Positions 33,619 to 41,177 of a stretch of DNA of 64,000 bases are shown here, piece by piece (the first letter of the stretch is position 1; every line of letters starts with the position of its first letter). The position numbers and the translations under genes were made by a program. Under the pieces are notes generated by a model. It searched no databases. It saw only the letters and a program-made list of their open reading frames with translations, and was not told the origin of the DNA. The DNA comes from an uncultured Rhodospirillales bacterium (lineage in GTDB: Bacteria; Pseudomonadota; Alphaproteobacteria; Acetobacterales; Acetobacteraceae): NCBI GenBank assembly GCA_903835235.1, contig CAILMF010000045.1:1-64000 (forward strand), given 5' to 3'.

Positions 33619-34557
33619 ATGCCGTGGAAGCAGAACTACACCATCTCCGACACCACCAGCCTGGCCGATGGCGCGCTGCGCTGGCCGGGCGGCGCGCAAT
33701 GCTGCGTCAGCCTCACGGTGGATCTTTCCCAGGCCAGCAGCCCCGCGGGCATCACCCCGGCGGACCTGAAGAACAGCTGGTCCTATTTCGGCCTGAACGA
33801 GGGGCTGGACCTGCTGCTGGCGACGCTGAAGCGCTACGGGCTGCGCGCCACCTTCGCGGTGCCGGCCGTCATCGCCGCCTTCATGCCGGACCGCATCCGC
33901 GCCATCCAGGCCGCGGGGCACGAGATTGCCGCCGAGGGCCTGAAGCACGAGGACACCTCCCAGATGTCGCGCGCGGAGGAAGCCGCACGGATCGAGAAGG
34001 CCGCGGCGATTTTGCAGGGCATCACCGGCCAGCGCCCGGCCGGCTGGTACTGCCTGCCGCGCCAGCGCGACGGCTTTGCCGTCGGCACCATCAGCCCCAA
34101 TACCGTGGAGTTGCTGCGCGAGGCCGGCTTCGCCTATCTGGGCAATGGCTTGGCCGACGACATCCCGCACTATTGGGTGACGGACTACGAAAAGCGCACC
34201 GCGCTGCTGACCATGCCCTACTACTACCATTACGATGACCAGTGGTTCTGCATGTTCCCGCTGGAGGGCACCGGGCTGGAGCACCCGGACATGATGTTCC
34301 GCAACTGGGCCGCCGAGTTCCGCGCGCAGTACCGCCGCGGCCGGCAGTTCCACATGACCTTGCACCCCCAGCATATCGGCTGGTGCAGCCGCCTGGCCAT
34401 GCTGGAGCAGTTCTGCGAGGTGATGCAGGGCTTCCCCGGGCTGTGGAACCCGACCAACGCCGAATTGGCGGCGCATTGGCAGGCTACCCACCCGGCCGAG
34501 ACCCATCTGCGGCTGGAGCCCAGCGTCTGGAAGGACTACCCCGGCAGCCTGAGCTGA
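33619..34557 (+). CDS. Polysaccharide deacetylase-family protein with altered metal site
   Basis: The 312-residue protein is a diverged NodB homologue: CCVSLTVDLSQASSPAG, YGLRATFAVPAVIAAFMPDR and HEIAAEGLKHEDTSQ. In the usual HxxxH signature the first His is Glu here (HEIAAEGLKHE), so metal binding may differ from that of its neighbour, which keeps both His. It has no signal peptide. AAGGGAG precedes the start. It is transcribed with the previous deacetylase-like gene and could form a hetero-oligomer with it. Confidence 0.8.
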   Translation: MPWKQNYTISDTTSLADGALRWPGGAQCCVSLTVDLSQASSPAGITPADLKNSWSYFGLNEGLDLLLATLKRYGLRATFAVPAVIAAFMPDRIRAIQAAGHEIAAEGLKHEDTSQMSRAEEAARIEKAAAILQGITGQRPAGWYCLPRQRDGFAVGTISPNTVELLREAGFAYLGNGLADDIPHYWVTDYEKRTALLTMPYYYHYDDQWFCMFPLEGTGLEHPDMMFRNWAAEFRAQYRRGRQFHMTLHPQHIGWCSRLAMLEQFCEVMQGFPGLWNPTNAELAAHWQATHPAETHLRLEPSVWKDYPGSLS

Positions 34558-34566
34558 TTTTTTGCT

Positions 34567-34599
34567 GCGCTGCAACGCAACCAGGCCGCGTTGCAGCGC
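34567..34599. promoter_or_regulatory. Perfect hairpin in the leader of the oxidoreductase operon
   Basis: GCGCTGCAACGC (34567-34578) and GCGTTGCAGCGC (34588-34599) are perfect 12-bp complements around a nine-base loop. A T-run precedes rather than follows it on this strand. It lies between the deacetylase stop and the TTG start at 34708, so it may be a weak terminator or a regulatory stem in the leader. Confidence 0.6.
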
Positions 34600-34707
34600 G
34601 CCGCGGCTTGCGGCAATGTCCGACTGTTGAGCGCGGTTACCGCCGCCCCGAACGTCCACTACCCCATGCGAACGCCCTGAAGGGCGACGATACCCGGAGG
34701 GAGCCTC

Positions 34708-36507
34708 TTGAAGCCGACCGATATCAGCGCGCCCTCCTACTTTCACAAAGTGGTGGACTGCCAATGGGCATGCCCGGCGCATACGCCGGTGCCCGAATAC
34801 ATCCGACTGATCTCCGCCGGGCGCTATACCGACGCCTATATGGTGAACTGGGAGAGCAACGTCTTCCCGGGCATCCTGGGCCGCACCTGCGACCGCCCCT
34901 GCGAGCCGGCCTGCCGGCGCGGGCGGGTGGAGGAGGAGCCGGTGGCGATATGCCGGCTCAAGCGCGTAGCCGCCGACAACAAGGACGACGTGCTGGCGCG
35001 GCTGACGCCGATCCCGACGCAGAAGAACGGCAAGCGCATTGCCTGCATCGGCGCCGGCCCGGCCAGCCTGACCGTGGCGCGCGACCTGGCCCCGCTGGGC
35101 TACGAGGTGCATGTCTACGACGCCGAGGCCAAGGGTGGCGGCTTCATGTGGAGCCAAATCCCGCGCTTCCGCCTGCCGGAGAGCGTGATCGACGAGGAAG
35201 TCGGCTACGTCACCAACCGCGGCGGCGTGACCACCCACTACAACACCCGCATCGACAGCCTGAAGGGCATGCTGGCCGAGGGCTATGACGCGGTCTTCGT
35301 CGGCTGCGGCGCGCCGCGCGGGCGCGACCTGGATGTGCCCGGCCGCAAGGAGGCCGCGGCCAATATCCACCTGGGCATCGAGTGGCTGGCCAGCGTCTCC
35401 TTCGAGCACGTCACCAGCATCGGCAAGCGCGTCATCGTGCTGGGCGGCGGCAACACCGCCATGGATTGCTGCCGCAGTGCCCGGCGCCTTGGCGGCGAGA
35501 GCGTCTCCGTGGTGGTGCGCTCGGGCTTCGAGGAGATGAAGGCGAGCCCCTGGGAAAAGGAGGACGCGATGCATGAGGGCATCCCGATCCTGAACTTCCT
35601 GGTGCCGAAGGAAGTGCTGCACGAGGCCGGCCGTCTCACCGGCATGATCTTCGAGAAGGTGAAGGCGGAATACGACGCCCGCGGCCGCCGCCAGCTGGTG
35701 CCCTCCGGCGAGCCGGATGTGACGATCCCCTGCGACGACGTGCTGGTCGCCATCGGCCAGGAAAACGCCTTCCCCTGGATCGAGCGCGACATCGGCCTGG
35801 AGTTCGACCGCTGGGGCCTGCCGAAGCTGAACGAGGCGACGCTGCAGAGCACCGTCCCCAACGTCTTCTTCGGCGGCGATGCGGCCTTCGGGCCGAAGAA
35901 CATCATCTGGGCGGTGGCACATGGCCACGACGCGGCCATCAGCATCGACAAGTTCTGCCAGGGGCAGGATGTCGCCGACCGGCCCGATCCACTCGTCAAA
36001 ATGGCGTCCCAGAAAATGGGCATCCATGAGTGGAGCTACGACAACGACGTCTCGATCGACCTGCGCTTCAAGGTGCCGCATGCCGACCCGGCGGAAAGCC
36101 TGCGCAGCATCAAGGCCGAGGTCGAGCTGGGCTATGACCGCGAGCTGGCCTTCAAGGAAGCGCAGCGCTGCCTGAACTGCGACGTGCAGACGGTGTTCAC
36201 CACCAGCCTGTGCATCGAATGCGATGCCTGCGTCGACATCTGCCCGACCGACAGCATCACCTTCACCGACAATGCGGAGGAGGATGCGCTGCGCGTGGCG
36301 CTGAAGGCGCCGGCGATCAACAAGCACCAGGACCTCTACGTCGCCGACGGGCTGAAGACCGGCCGGGTGATGGTGAAGGACGAGGATGTCTGCCTGCATT
36401 GCGGGCTGTGCGCCGAACGCTGCCCGACCGGCGCCTGGGACATGCAGAAGTTCTTCCTCCAGACCGCCAAGACCACGAACGGGGTGCCGGCATGCGCCAG
36501 CCGCTGA
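34708..36507 (+). CDS. FAD-dependent, iron-sulfur oxidoreductase subunit (GltD-like)
   Basis: The 599-residue protein starts with TTG (CGGAGGGAG is 5-13 bases upstream). Residues 1-80 hold the GltD-type Cys region (CPAHTPVPEYIRLISAGRY, GRTCDRPCEPACRRGRVEEE), followed by FAD (CIGAGPASLTVARDLAPLGY) and NAD(P) (VIVLGGGNTAMDCCRSARRL) sites. At the C-terminus there are two 4Fe-4S motifs (CIECDACVDICPTDSITF, CLHCGLCAERCPTGAWDM). It overlaps the next gene by 16 bases. It most likely passes electrons between the oxoacid oxidoreductase that follows and NAD(P)H. Confidence 0.9.
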   Translation: MKPTDISAPSYFHKVVDCQWACPAHTPVPEYIRLISAGRYTDAYMVNWESNVFPGILGRTCDRPCEPACRRGRVEEEPVAICRLKRVAADNKDDVLARLTPIPTQKNGKRIACIGAGPASLTVARDLAPLGYEVHVYDAEAKGGGFMWSQIPRFRLPESVIDEEVGYVTNRGGVTTHYNTRIDSLKGMLAEGYDAVFVGCGAPRGRDLDVPGRKEAAANIHLGIEWLASVSFEHVTSIGKRVIVLGGGNTAMDCCRSARRLGGESVSVVVRSGFEEMKASPWEKEDAMHEGIPILNFLVPKEVLHEAGRLTGMIFEKVKAEYDARGRRQLVPSGEPDVTIPCDDVLVAIGQENAFPWIERDIGLEFDRWGLPKLNEATLQSTVPNVFFGGDAAFGPKNIIWAVAHGHDAAISIDKFCQGQDVADRPDPLVKMASQKMGIHEWSYDNDVSIDLRFKVPHADPAESLRSIKAEVELGYDRELAFKEAQRCLNCDVQTVFTTSLCIECDACVDICPTDSITFTDNAEEDALRVALKAPAINKHQDLYVADGLKTGRVMVKDEDVCLHCGLCAERCPTGAWDMQKFFLQTAKTTNGVPACASR

Positions 36508-38327
36508 GTGCTATCAACGACTTCGTCGTCAAATTCGCCAACGTCAACGGCTCGGGCTCGGCCTCGGCCAACGGGTTGTTCGCGCGTTCCATCCTGCGCA
36601 TGGGCATCCCCATCGCCGCGCGCAACATCTTCCCGTCGAACATCCAGGGCCTGCCCACCTGGTACGAGGTGCGCATCTCCGGCGAGGGCCATATGGGCCG
36701 GCGCGGCGGCGTGGACCTGATGGTGGCGATGAACCCGCAGACCTGGGACCGCGACGTCGCCGAGATCGATGCCGGCGGCTACCTGTTCTACGACAGCACC
36801 AAGCCGATGCCGGCCAGCAAGTTCCGGACGGACATCACCATCATCGGTGTGCCGCTGACGGAACTCTGCAACGCGGCCTATACCGGCGCGCGCGAGCGCC
36901 AGCTGTTCAAGAACATCATCTATCTCGGCGCGCTCTCCGCGCTGCTGAGCATCGACCCCGCGGTCATCGAACAGCTGCTGACCGAGCAGTACAAGGGCAA
37001 GGAGAAGCTGGCCCGCTCGAACCAGGATGCCTTCCACCTGGGCCGCAACTGGGCGCTGACCAACCTGCCGACCATTGGCCTGAAGCTGGAGAAGTCCGAC
37101 AAGGTCGGCAACCGCATCTACATCGAAGGCAATGCCGCCGCCGGCCTCGGCGCCGTCTATGGCGGTGCCACCGTCTGCGCCTGGTATCCCATCACGCCCA
37201 GCACATCACTGGCCGAGGGCTTCGAGAAATACGCCAAGAAGTTCCGCACCAATGCCGACGGCACGAAGAACTACGCCATCGTGCAGGCCGAGGATGAGCT
37301 GGCCAGCATCGGCATCGTCATCGGCGCCGGCTGGAACGGCGCGCGCGCCTTCACCGCAACCTCCGGCCCCGGCATCTCGCTGATGCAGGAATTCGTGGGT
37401 CTTTCCTACTTCGCCGAAGTGCCCGCGGTGATCTTCGACGTGCAGCGCGCCGGTCCCTCCACCGGCATGCCGACGCGCACGCAGCAGAGCGACGTGCTGA
37501 GCGCCGCCTATGCCAGCCATGGCGACACCAAGCATATCGTGCTGTTTCCGGAAGACCCGCGCGAATGCTTCGAGTTCGGCGCCAGCGCCTTCGACATCGC
37601 CGACCGCTTCCAGACCACGGTCTTCGTGCTGCTCGACCTCGATATCGGCATGAACGACTGGCTGTGCGAGCCCTTCGAGTGGGACGACAGCAAGCGCATG
37701 GACCGCGGCAAGGTGATGACCGCTGACATGCTGGATGAGGCGCGCGAATTCGGCCGCTACCTGGACGTGGACGGCGACGGCGTGCCGTACCGCACCTATC
37801 CAGGCACGCACCCGAACAAGGGCGCCTTCTTCACCCGCGGCACGTCGCGCGACCGCTTCGCCAAGTACAGCGAGAGCGGCGCGGTCTATGTCGACAACAT
37901 GGAGCGCCTGCTGCGCAAGTTCGAGACCGCGAAGCAGTACGTGCCGCACCCGGTGGCGACCAAGGCCGCGCGGACCACGCCCTATGGCGTGATCTACTAC
38001 GGCAGCTCCTCGGCGGCGATGCAGGAGGCGCTGGCGGCGTTGCAGGCCGATGGCATCCACCTGGATGCGATGCGCATCCGCGCCTTCCCGTTCCACGACG
38101 ATATCACCCGCTTCATCGAAGCGCACGACACCGTCTTCATCGTGGAGCAGAACCGCGACGCGCAGCTGCGCACGCTGGTCATGAACGAGTGCAACATCGA
38201 CCCCGCCAAGCTGGTGCCGGTGCTGCACTTCGACGGCACGCCCATCACCGCGCGGTTCATCCGCGATGCCATCGGCCGCAAGGCCACCTCGGTTGAAGTC
38301 GTACCCCTGCGGAAGGCCGCGCCATGA
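36492..38327 (+). CDS. 2-oxoacid:acceptor oxidoreductase, fused gamma/alpha subunit (KorA-like)
   Basis: The 611-residue protein joins a gamma domain (FVVKFANVNGSGSASANGL, EVRISGEGHMGRRGGVDLMV) to an alpha domain (GNAAAGLGAVYGGATVCAWY, PITPSTSLAEGF, ATSGPGISLMQEFVGLSYFA). This is the arrangement of 2-oxoglutarate:ferredoxin oxidoreductase-type enzymes, which decarboxylate a 2-oxoacid to acyl-CoA. It starts at ATG 36492 inside the end of the FAD gene and overlaps the beta gene by ATGA. The substrate is not shown by sequence alone; 2-oxoglutarate or branched or aromatic oxoacids are possible. Confidence 0.9.
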   Translation: MRQPLSAINDFVVKFANVNGSGSASANGLFARSILRMGIPIAARNIFPSNIQGLPTWYEVRISGEGHMGRRGGVDLMVAMNPQTWDRDVAEIDAGGYLFYDSTKPMPASKFRTDITIIGVPLTELCNAAYTGARERQLFKNIIYLGALSALLSIDPAVIEQLLTEQYKGKEKLARSNQDAFHLGRNWALTNLPTIGLKLEKSDKVGNRIYIEGNAAAGLGAVYGGATVCAWYPITPSTSLAEGFEKYAKKFRTNADGTKNYAIVQAEDELASIGIVIGAGWNGARAFTATSGPGISLMQEFVGLSYFAEVPAVIFDVQRAGPSTGMPTRTQQSDVLSAAYASHGDTKHIVLFPEDPRECFEFGASAFDIADRFQTTVFVLLDLDIGMNDWLCEPFEWDDSKRMDRGKVMTADMLDEAREFGRYLDVDGDGVPYRTYPGTHPNKGAFFTRGTSRDRFAKYSESGAVYVDNMERLLRKFETAKQYVPHPVATKAARTTPYGVIYYGSSSAAMQEALAALQADGIHLDAMRIRAFPFHDDITRFIEAHDTVFIVEQNRDAQLRTLVMNECNIDPAKLVPVLHFDGTPITARFIRDAIGRKATSVEVVPLRKAAP

Positions 38328-39376
38328 GCTACCTGAAGCCTGCCCTCAAGCATCCCGGCCTGCCGAAGAATGCGCTCGGCTTCACCCGGCGCGACTACGA
38401 AGGCTCGATCTCCACGCTTTGCGCCGGCTGCGGGCATGACAGCATCAGCGCCGCCATCATCCAGGCGGTGTGGGAGTTGGGCATCGAGCCGCATCGCGTG
38501 GCCAAGGTCTCCGGCATCGGCTGTTCGTCGAAGACGCCGGACTATTTCCTCAGCTCGTCGCACGGCTTCAACTCCGTGCACGGCCGCATGCCCAGCGTGC
38601 TGACCGGCGCCAACCTGGCCAACCGCGACCTGATCTACCTGGGTGTTTCCGGCGACGGCGACAGCGCCAGCATCGGTATCGGCCAGTTCGCCCACCTGAT
38701 GCGGCGCGGCGTGAACATGAGCTACATCGTCGAGAACAACGGCGTCTACGGCCTGACCAAGGGCCAATTCAGCGCGACGTCCGACAAGGGCAGCAAGGCC
38801 AAGAAGGGCGCCATCAACAATGACGAGGCGATCGACCTGGTCGCCATGGCGCTGCAACTCGGCGCCACCTATGTCGGCCGCAGCTTTTCCGGCGACAAGG
38901 ATCAGCTGGTGCCCTTGATCAAGGGCGCGCTGGCGCACCAGGGCGTGGCGCTGATCGACTGCATCAGCCCCTGCGTCGCCTTCAACAACCACGAAGGTTC
39001 CACGAAAAGCTACGACTACGTGCGCGAGCACAATGAGAGCGTCAACAAGCTGGACGTCATCCTCGGCCGCGCGCCGATCACCACGCAGTATCAGCCGGGC
39101 GAGGTGACCGAGGTGACGCAGCATGACGGTTCCGTGCTGCGGCTGCGCAAGCTGCACGACGACTACGACCCGACCGACCGGGTGGCCGCGATGAACTACC
39201 TGGCGCGGCACAAGGCGATGGGCGAGATCGTCACCGGCCTGCTGTTCGTGGACCCGGAGCCGGAGGATATGCATGCCGGCCTCGGCACCGTGGCGACGCC
39301 GCTGAACCAGTTGGGCGACGACATCCTGGTGCCGGGCAGCGCCGCACTGGAAAAGCTCAACGCCGCGCTGCGTTGA
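38324..39376 (+). CDS. 2-oxoacid:acceptor oxidoreductase beta subunit, TPP-binding (KorB-like)
   Basis: The 350-residue protein has STLCAGCGHDSISAAIIQAV (Cys and TPP region), VSGIGCSSKTPDYFLSSSHG and the TPP/Mg motif GVSGDGDSASIGIGQFAHLM followed by YIVENNGVYGLTKGQFSATS. It is the catalytic partner of the fused subunit and is coupled to it by ATGA. No iron-sulfur domain is present in it, so the clusters of the FAD protein probably complete the electron path. A strong bidirectional hairpin follows the stop. Confidence 0.92.
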   Translation: MSYLKPALKHPGLPKNALGFTRRDYEGSISTLCAGCGHDSISAAIIQAVWELGIEPHRVAKVSGIGCSSKTPDYFLSSSHGFNSVHGRMPSVLTGANLANRDLIYLGVSGDGDSASIGIGQFAHLMRRGVNMSYIVENNGVYGLTKGQFSATSDKGSKAKKGAINNDEAIDLVAMALQLGATYVGRSFSGDKDQLVPLIKGALAHQGVALIDCISPCVAFNNHEGSTKSYDYVREHNESVNKLDVILGRAPITTQYQPGEVTEVTQHDGSVLRLRKLHDDYDPTDRVAAMNYLARHKAMGEIVTGLLFVDPEPEDMHAGLGTVATPLNQLGDDILVPGSAALEKLNAALR

Positions 39377-39387
39377 GCCGGTAGTGC

Positions 39388-39414
39388 GCCGCCCGGGAGG
39401 CTTTCCCGGGCGGC
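39388..39414. terminator. Hairpin between convergent operons
   Basis: GCCGCCCGGGA (39388-39398), loop of five, TCCCGGGCGGC (39404-39414): 11 perfect pairs. No T-run follows on either side. It lies between the oxidoreductase operon and the convergent Bug-protein operon and can serve both. Confidence 0.6.
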
Positions 39415-39421
39415 ATCGGCA

Positions 39422-40393
39422 TCAGTCCAGCCTGATGCCGGAGACTTCCACCAGGTCCTTCCACACCGCGTCCTGCCGACGGATGAAGTCGGTCAGGGCG
39501 GCCGGGCTTTCATCCGTGATGGCGCTGAAGCCGAGCGGCAACAGCTTGTCGCGATAGGTCGCGGTACGCGCCGCCGCATGCACGGCCTGGTGCAGCTTCG
39601 CCACGGCATCGGGCGGCGAGCCGGCGGTGGCGGAGATGCAGTACCAGAACTCCATGTCCATGTCGGAGCCCGGCGCAAGTTCCGCCATGCTGGGCACGTT
39701 CTCGATGCCCGGCACGTAGTCGACGCGCTTTGCGCTGCCGACCGCGAGCGCCCGCAGCCGGCCTTCGCGCACATGCGGCACGATGGCGGGCATGCCGTCG
39801 AAGATGAGATCGACATTGCCGGCCAGGCAGTCGTTCAGCGAGGGCGCCAGGCCACGATAGGGGATCTGGCTGATCTCGATGCCCGCGACCTTGCCGAGCT
39901 TGGCAATGGACAGGTTGCTGATGGTGCCCCAGCCGGAATTGCCGGCGCTGATCTTGCCCGGCGCTTCCTTCGCCGCCCCCACCAATGCGGCGAAATCCCG
40001 GTAGGGCCGGTCGGCGCGCGTCACCAGCAGCGTGGTGCCGACGGAAACGCGGGAGATATGCGCGAAGTCGCGCATGGTGTCGAACGGCATGACGCCGCGA
40101 TAGAGGTACTTGTTGGCGCAGAAGATCGTGGCGCCGCCCAGGAACACCGTGTGCCCATCCGGCACCGCGCGCGCCACTGCCTCGGCCGCGATGTTGCCGC
40201 CGGCGCCAGGCCGGTTCTCGATGACGACGGCCTGGCCGAGCAGTGGTGCCATCTGTTCACCGAGCAATCGCGCGGTGATATCGGCCGCGCCGCCGGGCGG
40301 AAACGGCACCACGATCTTGACCGACTTGTTCGGGAAGGATTGCGCCAGCGCCGGCGTGGCGAGGGCGCTCAGCAGCAGGGTGCGACGCTTCAC
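39422..40393 (-). CDS. Bug-family (TctC-like) periplasmic binding protein
   Basis: The 323-residue protein begins with a short signal peptide (VKRRTLLLSALATPALAQSF) and has the family signature VKIVVPFPPGGAADITARLL, VIENRPGAGGNIAAEAVARA and PYRGLAPSLNDCLAGNVDLI. It binds a small carboxylate in the periplasm, as the receptor of a tripartite tricarboxylate transporter or as a sensor. GTG 40393 overlaps the lactonase-like stop by four bases. It is the last gene of a five-gene operon from 44,419 and its ligand is probably the substrate of that pathway. No TctA/TctB membrane genes lie nearby. Confidence 0.9.
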   Translation of the reverse strand: MKRRTLLLSALATPALAQSFPNKSVKIVVPFPPGGAADITARLLGEQMAPLLGQAVVIENRPGAGGNIAAEAVARAVPDGHTVFLGGATIFCANKYLYRGVMPFDTMRDFAHISRVSVGTTLLVTRADRPYRDFAALVGAAKEAPGKISAGNSGWGTISNLSIAKLGKVAGIEISQIPYRGLAPSLNDCLAGNVDLIFDGMPAIVPHVREGRLRALAVGSAKRVDYVPGIENVPSMAELAPGSDMDMEFWYCISATAGSPPDAVAKLHQAVHAAARTATYRDKLLPLGFSAITDESPAALTDFIRRQDAVWKDLVEVSGIRLD

Positions 40394-41175
40394 TTCGAAG
40401 GTTCCTTGTGCAGGGCGACAGCGATGCCTTCCAGGCCGGGCACCGCGGGGTAGCGCTGCATCACCTCGGGGTCGTGGCCGGGGACCATGTGCTTCGGCGT
40501 CGGCGACAACTGGCGCAGCTTGTCGAAGCCTTCCAACATGCAGCCGATATGGAACGCAGTGGTAAAGGGGCGGTACGTCTCGCTGTTCTCGTAGAAATGC
40601 GTGACGTCCGTCGCCAGCACCACGGTGCCGCGCGCGGTGTTGACCGTGACGCATTGCAGCCCGGCGCTGTGGCCGCCGCAGAAGTGCAGCTTGATGCCAG
40701 GTGCCACCTCGGCGTCGCCATTGTGGAAGACCACGCGCTCGGCGAAGTTCATCCGCACGATGCCGACGACGTCGTCGATCTCGAAGCTGTGGCGCAGCTT
40801 GGCGTATTTCATGTAGCGGCCGGTGGCGTATTGCATCTCCGGTTCCTGCAGATGGAACCGCGCCTTGGCGAATTTGTGGAAGCTGCCGACATGGTCGTAG
40901 TGCAGGTGGGAGATGATGACATCCTCCACTTCGTCGGGGTTGATGCCGAGCATCGACAGGCTCTCGATCGGGCAGCGCAGGTATTCGCGCTTGCGCTTCT
41001 TCGCCACCTCGGCGGTGAAGCCGGTATCGACGATCCACGCCTTGCCGCCGCCGACGATGGCCCAGACGAAGTAGTCCATCGGCATCGGTGCGTCATGCGG
41101 ATCGCCGCCGATGAAGTGCTCGGCGCGCTTGGCGTCGCGGCGCGCGTATTTCAGCGCATAGACTTCGTATTCCAT
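40390..41175 (-). CDS. Metallo-beta-lactamase-fold hydrolase (AHL lactonase-like)
   Basis: The 261-residue protein has the zinc motif DVIISHLHYDHVGSFHKFAK (HxHxDH), a further ligand region HFCGGHSAGLQCVTVN and GTVVLATDVTHFYEN. It belongs to the N-acyl homoserine lactonase-like branch, whose members often open lactones in catabolic pathways. ATG 41175 is taken as the start; GTG 41181 overlaps the upstream stop and would add two residues. Together with a FadH-like reductase it suggests degradation of a cyclic or unsaturated carboxylic acid. Confidence 0.85.
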   Translation of the reverse strand: MEYEVYALKYARRDAKRAEHFIGGDPHDAPMPMDYFVWAIVGGGKAWIVDTGFTAEVAKKRKREYLRCPIESLSMLGINPDEVEDVIISHLHYDHVGSFHKFAKARFHLQEPEMQYATGRYMKYAKLRHSFEIDDVVGIVRMNFAERVVFHNGDAEVAPGIKLHFCGGHSAGLQCVTVNTARGTVVLATDVTHFYENSETYRPFTTAFHIGCMLEGFDKLRQLSPTPKHMVPGHDPEVMQRYPAVPGLEGIAVALHKEPSK

Positions 41176-41177
41176 GG

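Noticed and set aside
33463-36399. 978-codon open frame antisense to the deacetylase and oxidoreductase genes
   Set aside because: It spans several well supported genes on the other strand and has the low-complexity composition typical of a mirror frame.
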